Under the pieces are notes generated by a model. It had not been told where the DNA came from, made no database searches, and saw only the letters and a program-made list of their open reading frames with translations. Below, piece by piece: positions 53,852 through 62,511 of a stretch of DNA of 64,000 bases (position 1 is its first letter; each line of letters starts with the position of its first letter). The DNA is from Indolivaga capnocytophagoides DSM 22835 (GTDB taxonomy: Bacteria > Bacteroidota > Bacteroidia > Bacteroidales > Dysgonomonadaceae): the NCBI RefSeq assembly GCF_000426485.1, contig NZ_KE384529.1, positions 508,247-572,246 of the forward strand, read 5' to 3'. A program made the translations under genes and the position numbers.

Positions 53852-53944
53852 AAGGTCGCAGACCTATTTATTAATTTGCAAGCATAACAGCAACAATAAG
53901 TATTATCGCCTGAGAACAAGTCATTACATGTTTTCTGTTAGTTA
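53852..53944 (+). repeat. Interspersed palindromic element upstream of the 62-residue gene
   Basis: Head AAGGTCGCAGACCT (53852-53865), ATTTATTAATTTGCAAGCAT, AACAGCAACAATAAG and tail GTCATTACATGTTTTCTGTT. A nearly complete copy. Confidence 0.78.
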
Positions 53945-54046
53945 TACAGTAAATTTGTATATTAAATAACAAGAATTATGCAGATAATTCCATCAGCAAA
54001 AATACATAAATATTCAGCATTCCTCTTTAATTCTATTTCTAATAAT

Positions 54047-54054
54047 TACCTTTG
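54047..54054 (+). promoter_or_regulatory. Promoter -7 element for queC
   Basis: TACCTTTG fits TAnnTTTG and places transcription start near 54060, leaving a leader of about 60 nt. Confidence 0.55.
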
Positions 54055-54058
54055 CCCC

Positions 54059-54120
54059 CGAAAAGGGAAACGAACCCTTTCCGTGTAACTTCGATTAACC
54101 ACGTAAAAAACAGAGATAAA
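54059..54120 (+). promoter_or_regulatory. Structured queC leader, possible preQ1-type riboswitch
   Basis: Two hairpins fill the leader: AAAGGG-AAACGAA-CCCTTT (54062-54080) and CGTG...CACG with a TTCG-containing loop (54082-54103), followed at once by the A-rich tail TAAAAAACAGAG. Gene context and the A-rich tail recall preQ1-I aptamers, but I cannot draw the required pseudoknot with confidence. Confidence 0.28.
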
Positions 54121-54786
54121 ATGAACTCTAAAGAACCAGCTTTAGTCCTATTTTCAGGTGGTCAGGACTCCACCACATGCCTTTTCTGGGCACTTAAACA
54201 CTTTTCATCAGTTCGCACATTGTGCTTTACTTACGGACAACGTCACTCCAAAGAAGTAGAAATAGCCGAAGGAATAGCAAGCCGTGCAGGTGTTCCATTT
54301 CAAAAACTGGATGCATCTATCATCAGTCAATTATCGAGCAATTCGCTCACCGACAGCAATGTAGTCATGGATAAAGAAAAACCGGCAGATGCTTACCCAA
54401 ACACTTTTGTACCGGGTCGTAACCTGTTGTTTCTTACATTTGCGGCAGTTATAGCCCGAAGCCATGGCATCCGACACATTGTCACAGGTGTATCCGAAGC
54501 CGATTACAGTGGATATCCCGATTGCCGCGACACATTTATATTGTCAGCCAACGCATCCATCAATCTGGCAATGGACGAACACTTCCAGATACACACTCCG
54601 CTGATGTGGAGAGACAAAACAGCAGTATGGCAGCTAGCCGACGAACTGGGAGCATTTGACCTAATCCGCAACGAAACCCTCACCTGTTACAACGGAATCC
54701 CCGCTGATGGCTGCGGAGAATGCCCTTCGTGCAAACTTCGCAAACACGGATTAGACGAATATCTAAAAATAAGGGAAGGCAAATAA
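54121..54786 (+). CDS. queC: 7-cyano-7-deazaguanine synthase
   Basis: This 221-residue ATP-dependent enzyme converts 7-carboxy-7-deazaguanine to preQ0 in queuosine synthesis. The PP-loop [12 protein letters not shown] binds [17 protein letters not shown] and [14 protein letters not shown] follow; the zinc site is [23 protein letters not shown]. The start at 54121 precedes the family sequence; upstream in-frame codons lie in the leader. queF, the next step of the pathway, is about 1 kb downstream. Confidence 0.96.
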   Translation: MNSKEPALVLFSGGQDSTTCLFWALKHFSSVRTLCFTYGQRHSKEVEIAEGIASRAGVPFQKLDASIISQLSSNSLTDSNVVMDKEKPADAYPNTFVPGRNLLFLTFAAVIARSHGIRHIVTGVSEADYSGYPDCRDTFILSANASINLAMDEHFQIHTPLMWRDKTAVWQLADELGAFDLIRNETLTCYNGIPADGCGECPSCKLRKHGLDEYLKIREGK

Positions 54787-54863
54787 AAGGTCTGAGACCT
54801 CGAAAATCCGAATACAAGAAAAAAATATTATCTTGCAACCTGTTTTTTTAAGGTCTCAAGCCT
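54787..54863. repeat. Two palindromic heads between queC and the next gene
   Basis: The minus-facing head AAGGTCTGAGACCT (54787-54800) begins at the base after the queC stop. The plus-facing head AAGGTCTCAAGCCT (54850-54863) has a body continuing to about 54930 (tail CTATCTGTTGCTTA). The T-rich flanks point outward, unlike the pairs at 3397 and 40055. Confidence 0.7.
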
Positions 54864-54941
54864 GATTTCATTGGCGAGACAAGTACATACACCACAGAAG
54901 GTATAGCTGAAGTACTATCTGTTGCTTACTCTAAACATTAT

Positions 54942-55667
54942 ATGCAGAACCGTTTTATACTCATTTTAGGATTATTGTCTTTTATCTTAACGGCCAAAGC
55001 CCAATCGATTACTGAAGCTGAAGTATTCGAAAAGCTGAAACAAAAATATTCCCCCGAAGCATATGACAATGCCTTGAAAGAATATCAATCGGCGAATGAC
55101 ACCGTAAAGATCATTATGCTCAGGGTCTATTCTATGCCTATGAGCAGCAGGAAAGAAGCTATCGATAATTACGAAACTCATATACAGGATATCAATAATT
55201 TGCAGAATGAGTTTGCAAAGGCAGTTCCTAAAGGATACACTGTATCATTGAGTATCGAATTAGACAACGATCCCTTACGCTCGATATTGGGAATAGACCT
55301 CATGATATCTAAAAAGGGTAAAGACGGAAAACCTGAACTGATAGACGGAGAATTCGATATGGAATACGGTTCGGAACGTCTCGATCAATTACTTAGAATA
55401 TTAAAGTGGGATGCAATGACATTCAGCAATTTCCGCAACATGATGCAGATGGCGAACTGCTGTTCGATCGAAAACGGGAATCCCGTTGAAATAGGATTCA
55501 CCCGCAGCGGTTTAGGTAAATATTCTTACTTGATTTTCCCTACCGAAATGCTCACAGTCCCACAGATTAAAGAGTATAACGATGGATGCCAATATAAGTA
55601 TTACAAGAAAAATATAGTATTGAAATACGAAGGAGGAATGGCAGGCCCTCAATGCTTTACTGACTAA
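54942..55667 (+). CDS. Exported hypothetical protein between queC and queF
   Basis: This 241-residue protein has a signal peptide (FILILGLLSFILTAKAQ). The mature part is mixed alpha/beta (ITEAEVFEKLKQKYSPEAYDNALKEYQSAND; GYTVSLSIELDNDPLRSILGIDLMI; FRNMMQMANCCSIENGNPVEIGFTRSGLGKYSYLIFP) and has a CC pair. I recognise no domain. Its place between two queuosine genes is probably incidental, because repeats isolate it on both sides. Confidence 0.7.
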   Translation: MQNRFILILGLLSFILTAKAQSITEAEVFEKLKQKYSPEAYDNALKEYQSANDTVKIIMLRVYSMPMSSRKEAIDNYETHIQDINNLQNEFAKAVPKGYTVSLSIELDNDPLRSILGIDLMISKKGKDGKPELIDGEFDMEYGSERLDQLLRILKWDAMTFSNFRNMMQMANCCSIENGNPVEIGFTRSGLGKYSYLIFPTEMLTVPQIKEYNDGCQYKYYKKNIVLKYEGGMAGPQCFTD

Positions 55668-55702
55668 GCCAGCCGAAGGACGTATACATACAAAAGAAAA
55701 AA

Positions 55703-55795
55703 AAGGTCACAGACCTAGTTATTACTTTGGTAAGTATAAAAATTTGAGCTTACTATAACTTGAGAATGTATCATTAAATACTTTCTATTACTTAA
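55703..55795 (+). repeat. Interspersed palindromic element upstream of queF
   Basis: Head AAGGTCACAGACCT (55703-55716), AGTTATTACTTTGGTAAGTA and an exact tail ATCATTAAATACTTTCTATT followed by ACTTAA. The tail ends 16 bp before the queF ATG. Confidence 0.82.
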
Positions 55796-55811
55796 TACAC
55801 CAAAAGAAACA

Positions 55812-56291
55812 ATGAGTACAAATCACATAGAAGGACTGAGCCATTTAGGCGGAAAAACCGAATACAAAGACGATTATGCACCTGAGGTACTGGAGGCATT
55901 CGATAATAAGCATCCCGGAAACGACTACTGGGTAGCTTTCAATTGTCCCGAATTTACAAGCCTCTGCCCTATTACCGGTCAACCCGACTTTGCTACCATA
56001 CATATCAACTATCTGCCGGACATAAAGATGGTAGAAAGTAAAGCGTTAAAGTTATATCTGTTCAGTTTCCGTAATCATGGGGCATTTCATGAAGATTGTG
56101 TGAATATCATAATGAAAGATCTTATAAAACTAATGGATCCGAGATACATTGAAGTGATCGGAGTATTTACCCCCCGTGGAGGCATCAGTATTTATCCGTA
56201 TTGTAATTACGGACGCCCGGGTACAGAATACGAGCAGATGGCTAAAACACGACTGCTGAACCGCAACCCTCAACAAGGATATAAAGGTTAA
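55812..56291 (+). CDS. queF: NADPH-dependent 7-cyano-7-deazaguanine reductase
   Basis: This 159-residue enzyme reduces preQ0 to preQ1 in queuosine synthesis. The catalytic Cys is in [14 protein letters not shown], and the QueF motif region with its NADPH-binding residues is [24 protein letters not shown]. The size fits the single-domain (type I) form. A small membrane protein gene follows after 9 bp. Confidence 0.96.
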   Translation: MSTNHIEGLSHLGGKTEYKDDYAPEVLEAFDNKHPGNDYWVAFNCPEFTSLCPITGQPDFATIHINYLPDIKMVESKALKLYLFSFRNHGAFHEDCVNIIMKDLIKLMDPRYIEVIGVFTPRGGISIYPYCNYGRPGTEYEQMAKTRLLNRNPQQGYKG

Positions 56292-56300
56292 TCAGAGAAT

Positions 56301-56495
56301 ATGATTTTACTGATAAGCGCAAATATATTTAAAACAATCTTCGTTATCAATCTTATCGCATTGATAACGGGAGTTGTTTTAGCCCGTTCGGGCTATATCA
56401 AAACTGCCCGAGTACTTTCTTACATATCATTTGCAGGAATATTTATCTGCATCATATACATGATTGTAATAATGACTCCGTTTTTCAGGTTATAG
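56301..56495 (+). CDS. Small two-helix membrane protein
   Basis: This 64-residue protein has two membrane helices (about 8-28 and 38-60) joined by ARSGYIKTARVLS. It starts 9 bp after queF, so it is probably in that transcript. I recognise no family. Confidence 0.6.
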   Translation: MILLISANIFKTIFVINLIALITGVVLARSGYIKTARVLSYISFAGIFICIIYMIVIMTPFFRL

Positions 56496-56572
56496 ACAGG
56501 ACTTTCTTCTGCTTTTCCTCAAGCCATGATCCTGTAATCAAGATACTTCCCCTATCAACAAAGACAAACGAC

Positions 56573-57037
56573 ATGGAACAAATCGAAATAAAACTATACA
56601 AAGCTGAGTATAAAGAAGATTTCATCAGGTTAAATACCGAATGGATAACCACCTTCTTCCGTCTCGAAGATTCAGACATATATACACTAAACCATGTAGA
56701 GGAATATATCATCGACCAAGGAGGACAAGTATTCTTCGCTCTCGTAGACGGTCAGGTAAAAGGATGCTGTTCACTCATTCATCATCCGGAAAAAGATACA
56801 TACGAACTGGCAAAAATGGCGGTATCACCCTCGGCTCAAGGCTTGGGACTAGGACGAAAACTTGGCGAAACCATTATAGAATACGCAAAATCAAAAGGCA
56901 TAAAACAAATTTTTCTTGAAGGCAATACACAACTCGAAGCTTCCATCATTCTATACCGAAAATTAGGATTTGAAGAAGTGTCAATCTCACATGCTGCTTA
57001 CGACAGATGCAATATAATGATGAAGTTAAAACTCTAA
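56573..57037 (+). CDS. GNAT family N-acetyltransferase
   Basis: This 154-residue acetyltransferase has the acetyl-CoA motif as MAVSPSAQGLGLGRKLGETIIEYAKSKG (Q-x-L-G-L-G form), preceded by FFALVDGQVKGCCSLIH and followed by LEGNTQLEASIILYRKLGFEEV. The acceptor is unknown. It is convergent with the VOC gene, 12 bp away. Confidence 0.9.
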   Translation: MEQIEIKLYKAEYKEDFIRLNTEWITTFFRLEDSDIYTLNHVEEYIIDQGGQVFFALVDGQVKGCCSLIHHPEKDTYELAKMAVSPSAQGLGLGRKLGETIIEYAKSKGIKQIFLEGNTQLEASIILYRKLGFEEVSISHAAYDRCNIMMKLKL

Positions 57038-57049
57038 AATAACTCATTC

Positions 57050-57424
57050 CTATTCATCAGTATCAATACAGAAAGGATGTCCTGCCGGATCAAATAGAGT
57101 TCTCGATGTTTTATAATATTGAGTGTCTGCAATTCGCGCTCCGCATTGTACGGCATATAACACAGCTTCCTCCAGATCATCCACACACAAATCGAAGTGA
57201 AGCATCTGTGCCTGTCTATCTCCCTCCCAAGGCCACACAGGAGGCTCATACCCTTCCACTTCCTGAAAAGCCAGTACCGCCCCCGAAGGAGATGTAAGTG
57301 CCGCCCATCCATTAGCATGAGGATGCGTCTTTTCCCACCCTAACAGCCGGTTATAAAAATCAGCCATCACTCCTGCATCTTCACAATCAATCACCAAATT
57401 AATCCGCTTAACTGATAAACTCAT
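57050..57424 (-). CDS. VOC (glyoxalase/dioxygenase) superfamily protein
   Basis: This 124-residue protein has two beta-alpha-beta-beta-beta units: INLVIDCEDAGVMADFYNRLLGWEKTHPHANGWAALTSPSG, then HFDLCVDDLEEAVLYAVQCGARIADTQYYKTSRTLFDPAGHPFCI. The GWE and DPAGHPFCI motifs are typical of the Glyoxalase_6 group. The substrate is unknown. Confidence 0.88.
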   Translation of the reverse strand: MSLSVKRINLVIDCEDAGVMADFYNRLLGWEKTHPHANGWAALTSPSGAVLAFQEVEGYEPPVWPWEGDRQAQMLHFDLCVDDLEEAVLYAVQCGARIADTQYYKTSRTLFDPAGHPFCIDTDE

Positions 57425-57532
57425 TCTCTATTTATTAAAAGTTGCATTCAGATAAAAAGCAAATTTAGAAAAATAACACATCAATAAGCAAACATTTCCT
57501 CTTCTATCTTGTTAGAATAAAAATACTCATCT

Positions 57533-58570
57533 ATGATTATGAAAAAGACATTTTTACTACTAGCTATTTTAGGGATAGGCTATTTCACAACCAATGCATG
57601 TACACGCGTAGTTTATAAGGGAGAAGACAATTTGATCCTCACAGCCCGCTCAATGGACTGGAAAGAAGACATCAAAAGTAATATATGGGTATTCCCCAGA
57701 GGAATGGACAGGGATGGAGCCGTCGGTCCTAACTCTTTGAAATGGAAATCGAAATACGGAAGTGTCATCACTTCGGCATATGATATTTCAAGCACAGACG
57801 GCATCAACGAAAAAGGATTGGTCGCTAATCTCTTATGGCTTGCGGAGTCGGAATATCCAACATGGAATCAAAAAACACCGGGGCTCACCATCGCAGCATG
57901 GGTTCAATATGTTTTGGACAGCTTCGCCACTGTAGATGAAGCTGTAAAGGCTCTCGAAAAGCAAACATTCGAAATCGTATCTGATAAAATGCCCGACGGA
58001 TCACGTATGGCAACACTCCATCTTTCGATATCTGATGCATTGGGAGACAATGCCATTTTTGAATATATCGGAGGAAAGCTCGTTATTCATCACGACAAAT
58101 CGTATCAGGTAATGACCAACTCTCCTATATTCGATAAGCAGCTAGCCCTCAACGAATACTGGAAAGAAATAGGAGGAACCGTTATGCTTCCGGGAACAAA
58201 CAGGGCTGCCGACCGTTTTGTAAGAGCTTCATTTTACACAAACGCCATTCCTAAAACATCCGATACAAGAATAGGTGTAGCGAGTGTATTCAGTGTTATC
58301 CGAAATTGTTCTGTACCTTTCGGGATCAGCACACCCGATCAGCCAAATATATCTTCCACCCGATGGAGAACAGTATCGGATCATAAAAATCTGGTCTATT
58401 TTTATGAATCGGTTCTTACACCAAACACATTCTGGCTGGAACTGAAAGACATTGATTTCTCGGAAAATGCATCGGTAAAAAAACTAAATCTGGAAAATAA
58501 CGAAACATACAAAGGCAATGCCGCCTCATCGTTGGTAAATGCAACGCCGTTTGTTTTCGCTGGAATTTAA
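57533..58570 (+). CDS. Choloylglycine hydrolase / penicillin V acylase family enzyme, exported
   Basis: This 345-residue Ntn hydrolase has a signal peptide ending TTNA, directly before Cys23 (CTRVVYKGEDNLILTARSMDWKED). Removal of the peptide exposes the catalytic N-terminal Cys. Arg and Asp after it (ARSMDW) and NEKGLVANLLWL fit the family, which includes bile-salt hydrolases and penicillin V acylases. It is probably periplasmic, as in gram-negative bile-salt hydrolases. Whether the substrate is a bile salt, a penicillin or an acyl-homoserine lactone cannot be read here. Confidence 0.92.
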   Translation: MIMKKTFLLLAILGIGYFTTNACTRVVYKGEDNLILTARSMDWKEDIKSNIWVFPRGMDRDGAVGPNSLKWKSKYGSVITSAYDISSTDGINEKGLVANLLWLAESEYPTWNQKTPGLTIAAWVQYVLDSFATVDEAVKALEKQTFEIVSDKMPDGSRMATLHLSISDALGDNAIFEYIGGKLVIHHDKSYQVMTNSPIFDKQLALNEYWKEIGGTVMLPGTNRAADRFVRASFYTNAIPKTSDTRIGVASVFSVIRNCSVPFGISTPDQPNISSTRWRTVSDHKNLVYFYESVLTPNTFWLELKDIDFSENASVKKLNLENNETYKGNAASSLVNATPFVFAGI

Positions 58571-58659
58571 GCATATATACTTGTCTGGAATATTTGATGT
58601 AACATATACCTCCTGTATTCCAAACATAAGATAACTCAAACAGTGGTAAACAGGCTCCA

Positions 58660-58915
58660 TTCCAATGTTAATAAGTGGAATGTTGATAAACGTGTTAACA
58701 AGTTGTCAAAAACTTGTCAATAATTCTTTACACCCTGTTGATAAAACCCCAATCAGTTGTGAATTGATTGTGAATGACAATCTTTCAAAGTACTGATAAA
58801 GGATCGTTTACCATTATAAGCAAAGAACCTGTGCCTATAATCGTTTTTGTTGTTAATAACCTAAATATTGGCTGTTAATAACAGTATTTTTATTGTCAAT
58901 AACCTTGTTAATAAC
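58660..58915 (+). other. Cluster of TGTYRATAA 9-mers (possible DnaA-box-like array)
   Basis: TGTTAATAA occurs at 58666, 58851, 58873 and 58906; TGTTGATAA at 58681 and 58736; TGTCAATAA at 58715 and 58894. All are on the plus strand, with further near matches (TGTTAACAA 58693, TACTGATAA 58791, minus-strand AGTTGATAA 59031-59023). They differ at one or two positions from the DnaA box TGTGGATAA. The 494-bp gap holds no gene. Confidence 0.5.
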
Positions 58916-58946
58916 TTCGGATATCGATAACAAAAGAAAAAAAAGA

Positions 58947-58974
58947 CAGAGCCGACCTGATCAGGTCGGCTCTG
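58947..58974 (-). terminator. Intrinsic terminator of sppA
   Basis: CAGAGCCGACCTGATCAGGT and its continuation form a perfect 28-bp palindrome. On the minus strand TCTTTTTTTTC follows. It ends the sppA transcript before the TGTYRATAA cluster. Confidence 0.9.
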
Positions 58975-59064
58975 CTTAGTAAAGTCTATTAAGAAAGAGT
59001 AAATATAGATCTTTCGACCTTTTTATCAACTTGTTAAGTAAAATATAAGTTTCCTGTCAGCTTA

Positions 59065-60870
59065 TCAATAAACTACTCGCTCACCCATCATCGCAGCTTG
59101 TATATCAAATGTTTGAAGACGACGCTTAATTGCGCTCTCGGTATAACTATCGGCTCCCATAAAGAATTTGACAACTTTAACCTCAGAACTGCCTAACGAT
59201 TCTTCTAACAATTGGGTAAATGCATCTTTTTTAACCGGATATTTAGCGGTACCATAATCGGCCAGCTTTGCTTCCTGTGCTGCCAGTGCAATAGCTGTAT
59301 TCAGGTCGCCGATTTTATCAACCAGCCCTAGTTTTACAGCCTGCGAACCCGTCCAAACACGCCCCTGCCCTATCGAATCTATCTGAGCCTGAGTTTTGCC
59401 ACGTCCATCAGCACAACGTTCAGTAAACAAATCATAGCCTTTCTCTATGTATTTCTGAAGCATACGAGCCTCTTCGTCATTAAAACCTCTAGAAGATGCG
59501 GTCAGCAAAAACGGTATAGAATAAGGAGTACCTCCAAACGAGCTGTGCTTGTTTGTATTAACCTCATCAAAAGACAACCCGATTTTCTTGGCAAGCTCCT
59601 CTCCGTCGGGAATTATCCCGAAAATACCAATTGATCCGGTCAGAGTTGTCGGCTCAGCCACGATAGACGTAGCTGCACATGATATATAATACCCTCCCGA
59701 AGCGGCATAATCGCCCATCGAAACGACAATCGGTTTTTTAGCTTTTAGTTCTTTTACTGCATTCCATATCTGTTCCGAAGCATAAGCACTCCCTCCGGGT
59801 GAATTTACACGAAACACAACCGCTTTAACTTTATCGTTGTCACGTAATTTATTCAATTCATCTACATATTCTTTTGCTGTTATGTTATTACTACCTCCAA
59901 AGAGACTGTTCTGAGCATCGTCTACTATCGTGCCTTCGGCATACAATACAGCAATCTCATTGTCCTTGCTATGTTTTTCTTTCGATTTTACAGTTACAAA
60001 ATCACTGATAGATGCCAACCGCAGATCTTCATCTTCATCAATACCAACCAATGTCTTCAAGTACTTATTTACCGAAGGAGTATACAGCAAAGTATCTACC
60101 ATATGATAAGCAACGAGCGAATCGGCTTCGGTTAACATCAAATACTGATCAGCATATTGATTCAGTTTTTCGACCGAGATCTTACGACTGTCCGAAATAC
60201 CTTTCAACCAGTGCGACCATATATCGTTGAGATAAGAAGTACGCTGCAAACGGTTGGCATCACTCATCTTTTCCTGAATAAGAGGCTCTACTGCCGATTT
60301 GAATGTTCCGACTTTAAACACCTGCATCTTTATCCCCAGCTTATCCGTCATATTTTTCGTGAAGATCAGATTCGAGCTTAAACCATGAAAATCAACACCT
60401 CCCTTCGGGTTCAAAATAACCTTATCGGCAGCCGAAGCCAGGTAATAGGTGTTCTGCATATAAAAATCGCCGTATGCAACCACAAACTTACCGGTCTTTC
60501 TAAAATCAAGAAGAGCCTGACGGATGGGTTCCGCATTTGCTATACCTGCATCAAAATTACCGGCTTTCAAATATATACCTTTTACTTCATCGTTGTCCGC
60601 AGCCTTATTTATAGACTCCAGAATATCGTCAAGACCAAGACTTTCGGACTCTCCCAATATTTTTGCGAAAGGATTCGAAGCAGACCTTTCATTCAGGACG
60701 CCATCAAGATCGAGTACTAAAACCGTTTTGTCTTTCAACACATATTCGGGAGACGAACTCAATGCTACAATAATTCCGACAAAAATCAATATCGAAAAAA
60801 ACGAAAGCACTATAGACCCGATTATTACCCCTAGTGTAGAAGCAAACAGCATTTTGAAAAAGTTTTTCAT
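59065..60870 (-). CDS. sppA: Signal peptide peptidase SppA, 67K type
   Basis: This 601-residue membrane protease degrades cleaved signal peptides. A membrane helix (about 8-32) is followed by two tandem S49 domains. The N-terminal half has the Lys region (FVVAYGDFYMQNTYYLASAADKVILNPKGGVDFHGL), and the C-terminal half the Ser nucleophile in VVSMGDYAASGGYYISCAATSIVAEPTTLTGSIGIFG. The length matches E. coli SppA (about 618). A repeat element lies 32 nt upstream of the start. Confidence 0.95.
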   Translation of the reverse strand: MKNFFKMLFASTLGVIIGSIVLSFFSILIFVGIIVALSSSPEYVLKDKTVLVLDLDGVLNERSASNPFAKILGESESLGLDDILESINKAADNDEVKGIYLKAGNFDAGIANAEPIRQALLDFRKTGKFVVAYGDFYMQNTYYLASAADKVILNPKGGVDFHGLSSNLIFTKNMTDKLGIKMQVFKVGTFKSAVEPLIQEKMSDANRLQRTSYLNDIWSHWLKGISDSRKISVEKLNQYADQYLMLTEADSLVAYHMVDTLLYTPSVNKYLKTLVGIDEDEDLRLASISDFVTVKSKEKHSKDNEIAVLYAEGTIVDDAQNSLFGGSNNITAKEYVDELNKLRDNDKVKAVVFRVNSPGGSAYASEQIWNAVKELKAKKPIVVSMGDYAASGGYYISCAATSIVAEPTTLTGSIGIFGIIPDGEELAKKIGLSFDEVNTNKHSSFGGTPYSIPFLLTASSRGFNDEEARMLQKYIEKGYDLFTERCADGRGKTQAQIDSIGQGRVWTGSQAVKLGLVDKIGDLNTAIALAAQEAKLADYGTAKYPVKKDAFTQLLEESLGSSEVKVVKFFMGADSYTESAIKRRLQTFDIQAAMMGERVVY

Positions 60871-60901
60871 AAGCAGTGTATAAATAAGTTATAGAAATTT
60901 C

Positions 60902-60993
60902 AAGGCCTCAGACCTTTTTATTTATTTTGTAAACATAAGTGTAACGAACCGTTATCCTTTTAAAATGAACATCAAAGACTTTCTGTTGCTTAA
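60902..60993 (+). repeat. Interspersed palindromic element upstream of sppA
   Basis: Head AAGGCCTCAGACCT (60902-60915), TTTTTATTTATTTTGTAAAC, AACCGTTATCC and tail ACATCAAAGACTTTCTGTTG followed by CTTAA. Confidence 0.76.
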
Positions 60994-61007
60994 TCACAAG
61001 CCTTCCT

Positions 61008-61214
61008 CTATTCTTCAACATACTCCAGAATATCTCCGGGTTGGCAATCCAACTCTTTACAGATAGCCTCCAGAGTAGAAAAACGGATTGCTTTAGCTTT
61101 TCCCGTTTTCAAAATCGAAAGGTTTGCCGGAGTAATGTCTATTTTTTCGGAAAGTTCATTCAATGAAATTTTCCGTTTAGCCATCATTACATCCAGATTT
61201 ACTACAATTGACAT
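61008..61214 (-). CDS. Small XRE family DNA-binding protein (YozG-like)
   Basis: This 68-residue protein is almost only a helix-turn-helix domain: LDVMMAKRKISLNELSEKIDITPANLSILKTGKAKAIRFSTLEAICKELDCQPGDILEY. It is the last gene of a three-gene cluster after a DUF2975 membrane protein, a pairing seen in many bacteria. The regulator probably acts on its own operon. Confidence 0.88.
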   Translation of the reverse strand: MSIVVNLDVMMAKRKISLNELSEKIDITPANLSILKTGKAKAIRFSTLEAICKELDCQPGDILEYVEE

Positions 61215-61314
61215 ATTTCTGTTCTTTTAAGTAACTATAAACTTGCAACAAGCATCTTTCTACACATCTATCGCTATTCCGGCACTTCCCAAAATAACAA
61301 AAGGGGATAAAACC

Positions 61315-61956
61315 TTAGATGGTTAAATCCTGTTCTTCTTTCATCTTCAGAGTCATATGAAGTATCTCAGCCAGTAGCAACGTCACAATACCCAGAATAA
61401 GCGTTCCGAAACCCGAAAAGTCTATGAAAAAATTATAGTTTTCGAAATGTACCAGATATTCGGCTTTTAATGTATCAATAGTATTCGCGAGGATATCAGC
61501 TATATAAAAAAGGATCAGGATAATACCGATCTTACGTATCCGCTTGATCACTTTAAGGTCAATAAGATTACCTTTCGAAGCAGCTCTGATAACTCTGAAA
61601 AACAAAAAAGGCAGCCAGATAGTACATCCTAAAAGAATAAACGCCGAACATAATACGACATAATACCCGATAACTATACTCTTAGGCAGCTCCACGGGAT
61701 TCAAGACCATCAATTTGGCATTATTCATCTCAATCAAAACGTCCTGCCGTCCGGAGATATCAGAAGCTTTATCAGGAAAAGAATACGTTCCGTTTTTAGG
61801 CATTAAGTTCACATGGAGTATCTCACGGGGAACACCTCTCACACCCTCTCTGAATCCGGCTTTAAAACTGGCTATTTGCGTAAAAATAGTATACATCACC
61901 ACAAATACATATATGATGGCAAGTATAAAACAATAAGTTCGTATTTTTTTATTCAT
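61315..61956 (-). CDS. DUF2975 domain membrane protein
   Basis: This 213-residue protein has four hydrophobic segments (about 8-28, 100-125, 146-168 and 185-205) and a periplasmic loop after the first. The overall plan and the adjacent small XRE regulator identify DUF2975. The start MNKKIRTYCFI at 61956 is preferred over an upstream in-frame ATG that adds a polar Cys-rich tail. The function is unknown. Confidence 0.8.
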   Translation of the reverse strand: MNKKIRTYCFILAIIYVFVVMYTIFTQIASFKAGFREGVRGVPREILHVNLMPKNGTYSFPDKASDISGRQDVLIEMNNAKLMVLNPVELPKSIVIGYYVVLCSAFILLGCTIWLPFLFFRVIRAASKGNLIDLKVIKRIRKIGIILILFYIADILANTIDTLKAEYLVHFENYNFFIDFSGFGTLILGIVTLLLAEILHMTLKMKEEQDLTI

Positions 61957-62035
61957 CTTTCCGATAACGTTAGATCTGATACAACAATTAAACATCGTCA
62001 ATCCAAAGGAGTTGCACGATCAGCTGGATAAAATA

Positions 62036-62281
62036 TTACACCTGTTCGAGTTTAGCTTTATCCGCCGTTTGCCCACGGCGCAGCATAACTTTACAGAATA
62101 CATAAACAATATTGAGATAAACAACTCCCAACATCACATATGCCCATAAATTGGCAATCTGCAATGCTCCCAGTTCGGAAACAACAGCCAATGCTGCAGT
62201 TTCTATCTTCTGATAGTTTTCAAATAAAAAAGCAGATACATAAACTATTACAATAGCATAAAGAGCAGTAAATATATTCAT
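62036..62281 (-). CDS. Small two-helix membrane protein in the DUF2975/XRE cluster
   Basis: This 81-residue protein starts MNIFTALYAIVIVYVSAFLF. Helices are at about 3-20 and 45-68; the C-terminus is basic (MLRRGQTADKAKLEQV). It is first of the three-gene cluster, about 80 bp before DUF2975. I recognise no family. Confidence 0.65.
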   Translation of the reverse strand: MNIFTALYAIVIVYVSAFLFENYQKIETAALAVVSELGALQIANLWAYVMLGVVYLNIVYVFCKVMLRRGQTADKAKLEQV

Positions 62282-62457
62282 ATCACATCTATTTGTTATA
62301 TTCAATACAATGACAAAAGAATAAATATTTTTTGTATTTCACAAATTATTTATCGAAAAACAATAAATATTTATTGAAAAAACCAAAAATAAATTACAAT
62401 CATCCAGATAGTATATATAAACAAACAGCATCAATTTGCACAAATAATAATAAAAAA

Positions 62458-62487
62458 GAGCCGCAACAGGTTGTCCCATTGCGGCTG
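62458..62487 (-). terminator. Intrinsic terminator of the beta-barrel gene
   Basis: AGCCGCAA and TTGCGGCT arms with inner pairing and a TTTTTT run on the minus strand, 25 bp past the stop. Confidence 0.85.
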
Positions 62488-62511
62488 GCTAGTTATATCT
62501 TTAAACAACTA

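Noticed and set aside
56641..56919. Plus-strand ORF of 92 residues inside the acetyltransferase
   Set aside because: It is an out-of-frame, Arg/His-rich shadow of the GNAT gene, which carries the acetyl-CoA motif.
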